The notes beneath the pieces were generated by a model that saw only the letters and a program-made list of their open reading frames with translations, made no database searches and had not been told where the DNA came from. A program made the position numbers and the translations under genes. Positions 1-6,257 of a stretch of DNA of 7,262 nt are shown here, piece by piece (the stretch's first letter is position 1; each line of letters starts with the position of its first letter). The stretch comes from an uncultured Caulobacterales bacterium (GTDB lineage: Bacteria; Pseudomonadota; Alphaproteobacteria; Caulobacterales; Caulobacteraceae): positions 1 to 7,262 of the forward strand of contig CAISYT010000016.1 in assembly GCA_903889785.1 (NCBI GenBank). The letters are read 5' to 3'.

Positions 1-10
1 TGGTAGCTGA

Positions 11-145
11 CCGCTGACGCTTCTGCGCCCTCCTGCTTCATGCGGTTGCATGCGGCGGGAGGGCCGGGAGCAGATCGCTGCGAAGATGACGCCCGCACAG
101 ATCGCGGAGGCGCAGAAGATGGCGCGAGAGTGGAAGCCGAAGTAG
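11..145 (+). pseudogene. 3' remnant of a Sel1-repeat protein gene
   Basis: The open frame after the TGA at 8-10 runs to a TAG at 143-145. Its last 25 or so codons read GREQIAAKMTPAQIAEAQK followed by MAREWKPK. The pattern 'AxxMTPAQIAEAQxxAREW' is, from memory, the usual C-terminal tail of Sel1-repeat (SEL1/TPR-like) proteins in alphaproteobacteria, which are scaffold-type proteins often found in the cell envelope. No Sel1 repeats precede it: the upstream codons (11-66) are proline/cysteine-rich and do not fit the family, so this looks like a 3' fragment whose front was lost at a junction near 50-66. An ATG at 50-52 could give a 31-residue peptide, but I see no clear ribosome binding site. The fragment may mark where the accessory DNA joined older DNA. 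It could also be the end of an intact gene interrupted by a frameshift just left of the window. Confidence 0.5.
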
Positions 146-409
146 CCCGTGCAGGTGTCGAGGCTGCTGGCGGCATAAGCATTTAAGCCGCGTCGGACGG
201 TCATTTTCTGAAATTCGTTTTTCCGGGAAAATGAAAGAAATAGGGGTGGGGTTATGCCGGAGGAAAAAAACCTCTGCGTGAGACCATCCGCGGTTGGCCC
301 CTTCCGCGGCGGTGGACTTCTGAAGGCCCCCCCATTGCTATTTCGCGGCCGCAGCTCTGAAGCTCCCAGCGCGGTCGCGGCCCCCATGCGTGGAGATGCG
401 ATGCCGCAC

Positions 410-437
410 CCGCCCCGTCATCGACTTGAAGGGGCGG
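410..437. repeat. GC-rich inverted repeat next to the 28-bp repeat
   Basis: CCGCCCC at 410-416 pairs with GGGGCGG at 431-437 across a 14-nt loop. The right arm touches the first base of the 28-bp direct repeat at 437. The other copy of that repeat (6992-7019) is also preceded by a GC-rich stem (around 6978-6995, core GCAGC/GCTGC with loop AATG), although the sequences of the two stems differ. Confidence 0.5.
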
Positions 438-464
438 CGGCAATCCCAACATTTCCCAACAGCC
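437..464. repeat. 28-bp direct repeat, copy 1
   Basis: This 28-bp stretch recurs without a mismatch at 6992-7019, in the same orientation and about 6.55 kb away. Inside it TCCCAACA occurs twice with a 10-bp period. It lies about 100 bp past the end of the minus-strand operon. A perfect match of this length between two non-coding regions is not expected by chance. It may be a recombination/attachment-type duplication or a shared protein-binding site; no recombinase gene in the window decides between these. Confidence 0.85.
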
Positions 465-564
465 GGGAATGTCCAAGCACCAGCACGACGCAGGTGCAAG
501 GGCCGGTGGCGGCCCTAGCAGTCGGAGCCGCCCCCCCCCGAACACGCGCCTTTAGGGCGCCGGG

Positions 565-909
565 TCAGCGCATCCGCTCCCGCAGCGCGCCACCACAATG
601 CGGGCATTTCTCGACATAGCGGCGGGCTCGGCCGGTGCGGCGCTTGATCTCGTCGGCAATAGCGGTGGTCGAGGGTCGTTTTCCGCCTGCGTACATGTCG
701 TCGAGCACCTGCTCAAATTCGGCTTCCGGAATACTGGCGAAGATCATGCAGCGGTGCAGGTACATGCGAGACACGCCCACCAGCCGGGCATACTCCGATA
801 GCGACCACTTGGCCTCGCCGTCACGGCACATCTGCATGTAGTCGTCTGCCGTGTAATTGGGCCGGTCAGCATGGGGGTGTTCCCCAGGGGAACAGGTGCT
901 CTTTTTCAC
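565..909 (-). CDS. small HTH protein with C-terminal CPHC motif
   Basis: A 114-residue protein and the last gene of the minus-strand operon. Residues about 34-56 (WSLSEYARLVGVSRMYLHR) form a helix-turn-helix typical of small phage/plasmid DNA-binding proteins. An acidic stretch follows (PEAEFEQVLDD), then a basic segment (90-97) and a tail with CPHCGG at 102-107, half of a zinc-knuckle motif. Only one CxxC pair is present, so a full zinc ribbon is not assured. The start is a GTG at 909, 5 bp after the stop of the terminase-like gene. Upstream GGAT is only a weak ribosome binding site, so expression probably relies on coupling. The first ATG (codon 25) would cut off a conserved-looking YTADDYM segment. 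A 17-bp palindrome (878-894) lies in its first codons. The role is probably DNA binding; the specific function is not recognised. Confidence 0.75.
   Translation of the reverse strand: MKKSTCSPGEHPHADRPNYTADDYMQMCRDGEAKWSLSEYARLVGVSRMYLHRCMIFASIPEAEFEQVLDDMYAGGKRPSTTAIADEIKRRTGRARRYVEKCPHCGGALRERMR
878..894. promoter_or_regulatory. 17-bp palindrome in the 5' end of the last operon gene
   Basis: TGTTCCCC (878-885), a central A (886) and GGGGAACA (887-894) form a perfect inverted repeat with 8-bp arms. It covers roughly codons 6-11 of the 565-909 gene, just inside its GTG start. It could be an operator, or at RNA level a tight hairpin with almost no loop that affects translation of the last operon gene. 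The function is inferred from symmetry only. Confidence 0.4.
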
Positions 910-914
910 GGTAG

Positions 915-1472
915 CTATCCGATGCCCGAACTTCGGGGGATTGCGGAAATATTGGTGCCGGTGACCGGAGCCGCGACCGCCAGCGTCCTATCCGGGCCTC
1001 TCGGGGTGGACTTCGTGGCCTCTGCCGATCGCATGGCGACGGACAGGGCAAAGGCGATCTCGCGGGCGAGCTGGAGCGCGGTCTGGGGCTTCTCGCCGGA
1101 GTCTTCGATCTTGGCGTTGATGTCGATGGCCGCCTTATCGCCAAAGGCTGCGGGCGCCATCTTGGAGGCGAACCACTTCACTGTGTCGACGTAGACGCGG
1201 GTGGACGCCGCCTCCTCCGGGCGACAGGTCTTGGCGCGGTGCAGCGCATCCTCGGCCAAGGCGTACATGCCCTCGGCTCGCGCCCGCGCGTACTGGGTGG
1301 CAAAGGTGGGGTTTTTGAACGCCCAATGCCTCACCGTCTTGCGGTAGGGCATGCCTTCATCTTCACAGATGGTCCGTAGCGATTCGCCATCGGACAGTCG
1401 CCGGCACAGCGTCTCGGCGGTCTTGTCGCTATAGAGGGAGGGGCGGCCCATCTTAGGCTTTGCCTTAGCCAT
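915..1472 (-). CDS. phage terminase small-subunit-like protein
   Basis: A 185-residue protein. Residues 8-65 (MGRPSLYSDKTAETLCRRL, then GESLRTICEDEGMPYRKTVRHW and NPTFATQYARARAEG) follow the pattern of the Sf6-type phage terminase small subunit family: a GRPSLY start, a helix-turn-helix, then a 'W..NP.F..QYARAR' helix. Residues 90-114 (VYVDTVKWFASKMAPAAFGDK) match the family's 'RVDARKWLASKLAPKKYGDK' segment. Such subunits recognise phage DNA for packaging, but no large terminase subunit is next to it, so here it may serve as a plain DNA-binding protein. The C-terminal 60 residues are low in recognisable features. The start ATG at 1472 shares its A with the TGA of the primase-helicase gene (TGATG), so translational coupling is expected; no good independent ribosome binding site is visible. 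The frame is open further upstream, but the family start supports 1472. Confidence 0.85.
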   Translation of the reverse strand: MAKAKPKMGRPSLYSDKTAETLCRRLSDGESLRTICEDEGMPYRKTVRHWAFKNPTFATQYARARAEGMYALAEDALHRAKTCRPEEAASTRVYVDTVKWFASKMAPAAFGDKAAIDINAKIEDSGEKPQTALQLAREIAFALSVAMRSAEATKSTPRGPDRTLAVAAPVTGTNISAIPRSSGIG

Positions 1473-4400
1473 CACCACAACGCCGCCTGGACCACGGGCA
1501 GGGACGCCACCACCGCGCGAAGGCGTGCAGCGGCTTCCGGCGAGAGGCCGTATCGCTGCCCCAGCACATTGGAGACTTGCTCGCGGCTTATGTCGGCCAG
1601 GTCGGCAAGCTCCTGTTGCGAGAGACCGGAGCCGCGCCATCGGTCGCGGACCCATCCGATCATCCCTGCCGGCATGATTCCGCCGGCATAGTCGGGCCAG
1701 GGGTCGCCGCCCGTCCGTTTTGCCTCTTGGTAACGTCCTGATTTGTCTACAGTTTTTGAGACGTGGGGAAATTCCCCACGCCGTTCCGCCTCTTGCCGAA
1801 CGGCCTGGACCGTCTTGTGAGCGCGCGTACTGCGGCGCAAATCAGCCGGTGCAGAGGCTTCCGGGCGAAGGGAAGGCGTCGGCCATTCACTACTTGCGTC
1901 TACTTTAGCAAAGGTCGCCGTCGCCTTCAGAGCCGCTGATACCTCGCTGCTATCAGCGAAGCCGCGGCCCTCGCGCGCGTACTGCGTCGAAAATCCGGCC
2001 ACAGCCAGATCGCCGCCTTTTATGGACTCAAGAAATTGGCCCGCAGGCTCGGCAGGAACAGCCGCCGGCAGATCGACCACGGGGGCGGGTATCTCGGGCA
2101 CCGGCATCGACACGGCCGGCGGCGGGGCCTCGGGGCCGTCGTCGCCCTCGAAATGCACCAGCGCGCCCAGACGAGCCTCTAACCATGCCTTCGGGTCGGG
2201 GATGCGTCGCGGGTCATAGACCACCCGTTGCTCGCCACGGCCGGGGCCTTTGCGCTGGTAGGTGGCCGCTGCCAGCCCTGCAGGGAGGTTGTGCACATGC
2301 CCGTATAGAGAGGTATTCTTATAGGGGCGTGTGCACATCCTCTGCCGGGCGACGGTGACAGCGCGGGCGGACTTTCCCGTGACTTCTGCCGCATCGGTGG
2401 GAGACGCCAGCCATGCGCCCAGGTCAGCCAGCGTCGCCTCGTCTGGCCCTGGCGCAGTCCAGTCGGAAATGCTCGCCAGCCGCAGAGGGAGCGGCGTGTT
2501 GCCGTACACCTCGATCCGCAAGGGATTGGCTGGTCCGCGTTGTGAGCCGCGTCCCCGGCCACCGCCCTGCAGCAGCTCATCGACCACCAGGGCCGCACGC
2601 ACTGCGTCGGCCAGCGGATCAGGATGCTGATCAGCATCGACCGTGCGGGTGCTGCCATCTGCGGCCGCGAGAGTGACGGTCGCGATCGGATACCAGCCAT
2701 CAATGCGCGGCACGGCCCGCCCGGTCAGGATGCCAGCCAGCCGCCCCACATCGTCCGGGCCGACTCCCCAGCGACCGACTAGGATCACCTGGGAAACGTC
2801 GCCGTACTTGTCGATGCCACGGAGATTCCCGAACCATTCAACACCAACGTAATCGGGGAAGGTCTTGCGCCAGAGCTGGGCCAATGCCTTCGGCGCGACC
2901 ACCAAAGTTCGACCGGCCAGCACCGCGGATTTCGCCAGAACATCGCGCCGGACATCATCGGCCAACTTGGTCGGCGTGATAGTCGTTTCCCATTTGCCGG
3001 TCGTCGCGTTCTTGGCCCGCCGGATGCCCAGCGACGAGTTGCTGAAGCTTTGCCCGACAGTCTGATGCACCGTCACATGCGGCTCCGCGGCCACGACATC
3101 GGCCACCAGATCAGCATGTGGGAACCGTTCCCGCACCAGCGCCATATTGGCGGTGGCGTCGAGGTGCAAGGTCGGCAGGGCGGTCCAGCCGTCGCCCAGC
3201 GTGTCGAGGCCGTTCAGCCGGAAAGCTCGCTCGCCATCGGCCAGCTCGATCACCTCGATGCGGCCGGATTCCGCCGCGCCATCGTCGGCCAGGAAGTCAC
3301 GAATATGCCGCCAGAGGATTGCCGCCTGGGATGGAGCGCGGTTTTCGATAGCGAGCCGCGCCAGCACCCGCACCAGGTCGTCTCGCGTAGGCGCGTCGAG
3401 CTTGCCCACGTCCTTGATCCGACTGTTGTTCATCCGGCGCGCGTCGTCGGCCATTTCGACGGTGATGCCGGCCAGCATCTCCCGCTGCAGAGGGACGCCT
3501 TTCTTTGATGCCGGATGGTCCGCGCCGAGAAGCTTCTGATGAATGGGCAGGAGGGCGGCGTTCAGATCGGCTGACAGCTCAGTGATGCTCGCCGGCTTGG
3601 CGTTCTTCTTCCGCCTTGGGCGACGGCCGCGTGTCACGGCCTTGTCCAGGTCATCGAAGCGGACGAGGGAATGCTGTGCCATGCCAGAGAGAACGATGCT
3701 CTCGTCGATCAGCAGCATCGCCGCGTTCTGCATTGCCGCTGGGAGATTGGTGAACAGCAGTGTGTGCGGCACCAGCCATAGATCGGCCTCGGCGGCACTT
3801 TGTGCGATGTGAGCGCACCCGAAACGGTGGACGCAATGATCGCAGACGGTCTTGGCAACGTCTTGCCTGGCAGCGCGGGCCAGTGCGACCGCGGCAACGT
3901 CCAGGCACATTGTGCCAGTGCCCTCAGGATTGTCGGCTTCACGGCCCCGCCACACACGCACCCGGATATCGAGCCCGCGCTTGGCGGCCATTCTCCGGGC
4001 CCTATCGGCCAGCTCGGCAGTCAGCGTATGCATCGGTGCGCTGTAGATGATCGGCCGACCGGGAATGACCGCGCCCTGTATTACGTCGATGAATTTCTGC
4101 AGCGCCGCTTCGCTCTTGCCCAAGCCCAGCGTTGCCCGGATTACCTTGAGCGGGACAGCCCCGCCGCCCCACGAGAGCAGCTCAGCAATGGTGCGCGAGA
4201 TAGCGCCCGCCAAGTCCTGCACGGCCTGTATGCGGGGCTTCCCCGGCGGGGCCGCTATTGGCGTTAACGCCGCCTCGATGCGGTCGCGTACAGCGTCGGG
4301 GCCATGCTGTTTCAGAACGTCGTTGAAGTCCGACTTGTCACCGCGAGAGAGCCGCCACGGTTGCGCCTCGACAACATGCCGGCCAGCGCGACGCCACTTC

Positions 4401-5281
4401 TTGATCGCATCGCGCAATGCCTTTCTGGATGACGCATTGCGCGCATCGTCGTCGCGGCAGACAACGATGGTACGATCGAGGGGGACGTCATCGACAGGTG
4501 CGCGCCCGATCGCACCGACTATCGCCCAGGTCTCGCTGCCATCTGCGAGCCAGATCGAAAGCGCGTCCTCGCCACCCTCGGCCAGCAGCAGCAGCGCCCC
4601 AGCATCGTCGCCGGGGAGACGAACCGCAGAGCCCCTCATAACCCCGCGCGTGCGCTTCAGCTTTCTGCCGTCTTTGTCTTTAATCGCCTCGCCCTGGTCG
4701 GTGAGCGCGATCAGATGCACGGCGGTCACGGTGCCGTCGCCGCTGGTGAGCGGGAACATCACCGCCGGCCAACGCCACCAGCTCCACGCGATGCGCGCAA
4801 CGTCTCGCGCACCAATGAGCCGCACGGAATCCGCGGGCCAGCCGTCGATTGCACGGCCTTGCAGATAGCGAGCGGCGGCAGTGCCGTTGATGCCTCGACC
4901 AGCTCGCCACAGTGCCGCCGCTTCGGACAAGGCCCGCTGTTGCTCTGCATCGGCGTCGAACGTCGGCCGCTTTCGTGGGGATGGCTTCGGCCTCGCGGTC
5001 GCATCGTCGCCCAGCCAGGCACGCGCCCATGTGACGGCCTGCGGGAAGCTGCAGACATCGCGGCACATGATGGCGTCGAGCAAGCTACCGCCCGCGTCGG
5101 CCTCGAAATTCCAGAACGTGCGCCGGTCGAAACGATAGGCGACGCTGCCCTTACTGCCCCATCGCCATTCACGGCCGCGTCGGCTGTTGGGCTCTCCGAA
5201 CAGTTCGACCAGCAACGTCTCGGCATTGTCCGCGAGCGCGGCTTTCAGTGCGGCCAGATCGTCGGGGTTGCGCGCCGTCAT
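1472..5281 (-). CDS. Toprim primase/DinG-like helicase fusion with C-terminal XRE domain
   Basis: A 1269-residue protein, the core of the operon. Residues 30-70 (GREWRWGSKGSVAYRF, then FWNFEADAGGSLLDAI) resemble the N-terminal domain of phage/plasmid primases without a CHC2 zinc finger. A Toprim domain follows at about 225-325, with E235, a D277-D279 cluster in VVCRDDDA and KSDFNDVL at 316-323. The helicase core has a Walker A motif ending GLGKS (386-390), DLWLVPHTLLF (500-510), Walker B LLIDES (523-528), LHLDATA (705-711), WFGNLRGID (816-824) and LVGR (834-837). Four cysteines (C459, C480, C483, C489) lie between Walker A and B, as in the Fe-S helicases XPD and DinG. A Pro/Ala-rich linker (about 1046-1085) leads to an XRE helix-turn-helix at 1215-1262 (SQQELADLADISREQVSNVL). 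The ATG at 5281 overlaps the previous gene's TGA by 4 bp and has AAGG 7 nt upstream. It probably acts in replication of a plasmid or phage; the exact reaction is inferred. Confidence 0.85.
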   Translation of the reverse strand: MTARNPDDLAALKAALADNAETLLVELFGEPNSRRGREWRWGSKGSVAYRFDRRTFWNFEADAGGSLLDAIMCRDVCSFPQAVTWARAWLGDDATARPKPSPRKRPTFDADAEQQRALSEAAALWRAGRGINGTAAARYLQGRAIDGWPADSVRLIGARDVARIAWSWWRWPAVMFPLTSGDGTVTAVHLIALTDQGEAIKDKDGRKLKRTRGVMRGSAVRLPGDDAGALLLLAEGGEDALSIWLADGSETWAIVGAIGRAPVDDVPLDRTIVVCRDDDARNASSRKALRDAIKKWRRAGRHVVEAQPWRLSRGDKSDFNDVLKQHGPDAVRDRIEAALTPIAAPPGKPRIQAVQDLAGAISRTIAELLSWGGGAVPLKVIRATLGLGKSEAALQKFIDVIQGAVIPGRPIIYSAPMHTLTAELADRARRMAAKRGLDIRVRVWRGREADNPEGTGTMCLDVAAVALARAARQDVAKTVCDHCVHRFGCAHIAQSAAEADLWLVPHTLLFTNLPAAMQNAAMLLIDESIVLSGMAQHSLVRFDDLDKAVTRGRRPRRKKNAKPASITELSADLNAALLPIHQKLLGADHPASKKGVPLQREMLAGITVEMADDARRMNNSRIKDVGKLDAPTRDDLVRVLARLAIENRAPSQAAILWRHIRDFLADDGAAESGRIEVIELADGERAFRLNGLDTLGDGWTALPTLHLDATANMALVRERFPHADLVADVVAAEPHVTVHQTVGQSFSNSSLGIRRAKNATTGKWETTITPTKLADDVRRDVLAKSAVLAGRTLVVAPKALAQLWRKTFPDYVGVEWFGNLRGIDKYGDVSQVILVGRWGVGPDDVGRLAGILTGRAVPRIDGWYPIATVTLAAADGSTRTVDADQHPDPLADAVRAALVVDELLQGGGRGRGSQRGPANPLRIEVYGNTPLPLRLASISDWTAPGPDEATLADLGAWLASPTDAAEVTGKSARAVTVARQRMCTRPYKNTSLYGHVHNLPAGLAAATYQRKGPGRGEQRVVYDPRRIPDPKAWLEARLGALVHFEGDDGPEAPPPAVSMPVPEIPAPVVDLPAAVPAEPAGQFLESIKGGDLAVAGFSTQYAREGRGFADSSEVSAALKATATFAKVDASSEWPTPSLRPEASAPADLRRSTRAHKTVQAVRQEAERRGEFPHVSKTVDKSGRYQEAKRTGGDPWPDYAGGIMPAGMIGWVRDRWRGSGLSQQELADLADISREQVSNVLGQRYGLSPEAAARLRAVVASLPVVQAALW
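1762..1780. promoter_or_regulatory. 19-bp intragenic palindrome
   Basis: CGTGGGGAA (1762-1770), a central A and TTCCCCACG (1772-1780) form a perfect inverted repeat with 9-bp arms. It lies inside the primase-helicase gene, in codons for the linker (around GEFPHVS, residues 1169-1175) just before the XRE domain. The half-site TGGGGAAAT also occurs once at 6099-6107, in the divergent promoter region. It may be an operator or a chance palindrome under coding constraint. Confidence 0.35.
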
Positions 5282-5667
5282 GCGTCGGCCTTGCGCTGTA
5301 TCTCGGCCAGCGTGTCGCGCTGCTTTTCAGAGAGCGTGCGGAAGCCCTGCAGGCCGCGCAGGAATCCATGTTCCCACGGAGTCAGCAGCTCGCCGGCATG
5401 GCGGAGCAGCTCGGCAACGGCCTGGTGATGATGAGCCTCGACCGGCTCGCCTGCGTCGTCGTCGTTCCCGGCCTCGACGGCCCGGTCGATTAGCTCACGC
5501 CAAGACCACCCGGCAGCGGCCAGCATCCTGCCGGCAGCGTCAAAGGCGGCGAGACGTTCGCCATCGAATGAGCTTTGGAAACGATCAGCAACAAGGGCGA
5601 GGCGGCGGGCATCAAGCCGCCCGTGCACCTTCCGCCCCGGCGCGCGCAGCATCAGCCAGCGGCACAC
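5278..5667 (-). CDS. small conserved protein of unknown function, next to the primase gene
   Basis: Up to 129 residues. Residues 35-60 (DGERLAAFDAAGRMLAAAGW followed by SWRELI) and 94-126 (LLTPWEHGFLRGLQGFR, then LSEKQRDTLAEIQRKA) give two helical segments joined by an acidic/His-rich linker. This pattern recurs, as far as I remember, in small proteins encoded beside phage and plasmid primase genes in alphaproteobacteria, but I cannot assign a function. The stop overlaps the primase ATG by four bases (ATGA), so the two are probably co-translated. The start is uncertain: GTG at 5667 gives the longest form and overlaps the upstream gene by 56 bp, while ATG at 5652 or GTG at 5628 would shorten the overlap. 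None has a clear ribosome binding site. The first 15 or so residues look less conserved, which favours a later start. Confidence 0.7.
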   Translation of the reverse strand: MCRWLMLRAPGRKVHGRLDARRLALVADRFQSSFDGERLAAFDAAGRMLAAAGWSWRELIDRAVEAGNDDDAGEPVEAHHHQAVAELLRHAGELLTPWEHGFLRGLQGFRTLSEKQRDTLAEIQRKADA

Positions 5668-6001
5668 CGCTACCGATGGCCTCGGCAGTCGTGTGTTGCA
5701 TGTAATCGTGCCCGGCGATCCGGATCGTCAGACCTGGATACCGCTTGGACCAGCGATGGACGGTCGCACGGCTTGGCTTTGCGCCTTCGGGGAAGAGTTC
5801 TGGAACCTGGGAGAGCGGGATTAACGTTGAAGTAGCTACCATGACGGCCTCGTAGATGCGCCCGTGTAGGGCTGGGTCGAGGTACCGCGCGGCGCTGAAC
5901 GGAGAGAGCTCGGCGTTGCAGGTGTTGCATTGCCGATTCGGAAATGGCACTCTCGGGTCGTCCAGCGGGGGTCTGAAAGTCCGCACGGGCAACGATTTCA
6001 A
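5612..6001 (-). CDS. small HTH protein with N-terminal CxxC, first gene of the operon
   Basis: Up to 129 residues. A CNTC motif lies at 25-28 (NRQCNTCNAEL), followed by a helix-turn-helix-like segment at 62-87 (PLSQVPELF, then SRATVHRWSKR) and GLTIRIAGHDYM. This resembles small excisionase/AlpA-like DNA-binding proteins with 'ATVHRW' recognition helices. It would bind DNA as a regulator or recombination accessory factor; the target is unknown. It leads the operon and overlaps the next gene. The start is unclear: there is no ATG before codon 54 (position 5842, which has a good GAGG ribosome binding site), yet codons upstream of that keep strong G/C third positions and the CNTC motif. TTG at 6001, GTG at 5986 and GTG at 5950 are all possible. 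The 6001 start abuts a hairpin, so 5986 or 5950 is likelier. Confidence 0.65.
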   Translation of the reverse strand: MKSLPVRTFRPPLDDPRVPFPNRQCNTCNAELSPFSAARYLDPALHGRIYEAVMVATSTLIPLSQVPELFPEGAKPSRATVHRWSKRYPGLTIRIAGHDYMQHTTAEAIGSGVPLADAARAGAEGARAA

Positions 6002-6035
6002 AGGGGCTGCCAGCTCTAACTGGTGGCCCCTTTTT
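6000..6035 (+). terminator. rho-independent terminator, plus strand, antisense to the operon leader
   Basis: Arms 6000-6013 and 6020-6033 pair over 14 bp, with two G-U wobbles, around the loop CTCTAA. Five Ts (6031-6035) follow on the plus strand. In the minus direction only three Ts follow the stem, so the plus strand is the better orientation. No plus-strand gene ends just before it. It may therefore end a short antisense RNA, or act in both directions as an attenuator at the start of the minus-strand operon. Confidence 0.6.
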
Positions 6036-6069
6036 CGTTAAGGGCCGCCCTCAATCTCGTCACCTGCAT

Positions 6070-6097
6070 AAAGTATCATATGTATGAAGGTCTTCAA
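6070..6097 (-). promoter_or_regulatory. possible promoter for the five-gene operon
   Basis: Read on the minus strand, TTGAAG (6097-6092) and TACTTT (6075-6070) stand 16 bp apart, a fair match to -35 and -10 boxes. The region is AT-rich compared with its surroundings, and transcription would begin near 6062, upstream of the hairpin at 6000-6035 and the first gene. One CATATGTAT repeat (6077-6085) lies within the spacer, a place where a bound repressor would block the promoter. Confidence 0.4.
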
Positions 6098-6130
6098 CTG
6101 GGGAAATCTCGTTAAAAACTGCATATGTAT
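6077..6130. repeat. pair of CATATGTAT repeats in the divergent control region
   Basis: CATATGTAT occurs at 6077-6085 and 6122-6130, exactly 45 bp apart. The flanks are related but inverted (GTATCATATG at one site, CATATGTATC at the other), and CATATG is itself palindromic. They sit in the AT-rich intergenic region between the divergent operon and the HTH/coiled-coil gene, as expected for operator sites of an autoregulator. Confidence 0.5.
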
Positions 6131-6257
6131 CAATGTCTTAGTGGACGCCTCTGAGGATTGCGGGTAATGGCGGCAGACGGCATCTGATCAACCTATTGCG
6201 GTGAGCGGAACGAGGCCGCGGCTTGATCGTGCCAAAGGCACCGCGCATCGTCCGGAC

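Larger units (their letters stand above)
146..564. other. non-coding stretch downstream of the five-gene operon
   Basis: No convincing gene is visible here on either strand. The open frames present have no family-like sequence and no consistent codon pattern. The stretch holds an 8-bp inverted repeat TCATTTTC/GAAAATGA (201-208 and 227-234, 18-nt loop), a small GAGG-A7-CCTC hairpin near 260-274, paired CCGCGG sites around 290-310, a 7-bp GC hairpin at 410-437, one copy of the 28-bp repeat (437-464), and homopolymer runs C7 (327-333) and C9 (531-539). No classic stem plus T-run terminator for the minus-strand operon is visible just after its last stop at 565. A weak GCGCC/GGCGC stem sits at 546-560 without a T-tract. 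Confidence 0.6.

Noticed and set aside
260..275. A terminator for the minus-strand operon at GAGG-T7-CCTC (minus strand)
   Set aside because: The T-run is in the hairpin loop rather than after the stem, and it is about 300 bp past the last stop codon.
254..619. A 121-codon plus-strand frame (and a 97-codon minus-strand frame at 252-545) in the left non-coding region
   Set aside because: Both are rich in Pro, Arg and Ala with no recognisable domain, cross the 28-bp repeat and hairpins, and the plus frame runs into the end of the operon's last gene. The GGAGG just before the first would-be codons is not enough to support a gene.
4047..4868. A 273-codon plus-strand open frame opposite the primase-helicase gene
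   Set aside because: It lies entirely antisense to a strongly supported gene. Its Ser/Arg/Ala-rich translation has no family-like motifs, which is typical of a shadow frame in GC-rich DNA.
6084..6167. A 27-codon plus-strand open frame beginning MKVFNWGNL in the divergent control region
   Set aside because: No ribosome binding site is visible, the composition is AT-rich unlike the genes, and it spans the likely operator and promoter sequences. It is probably a chance frame.
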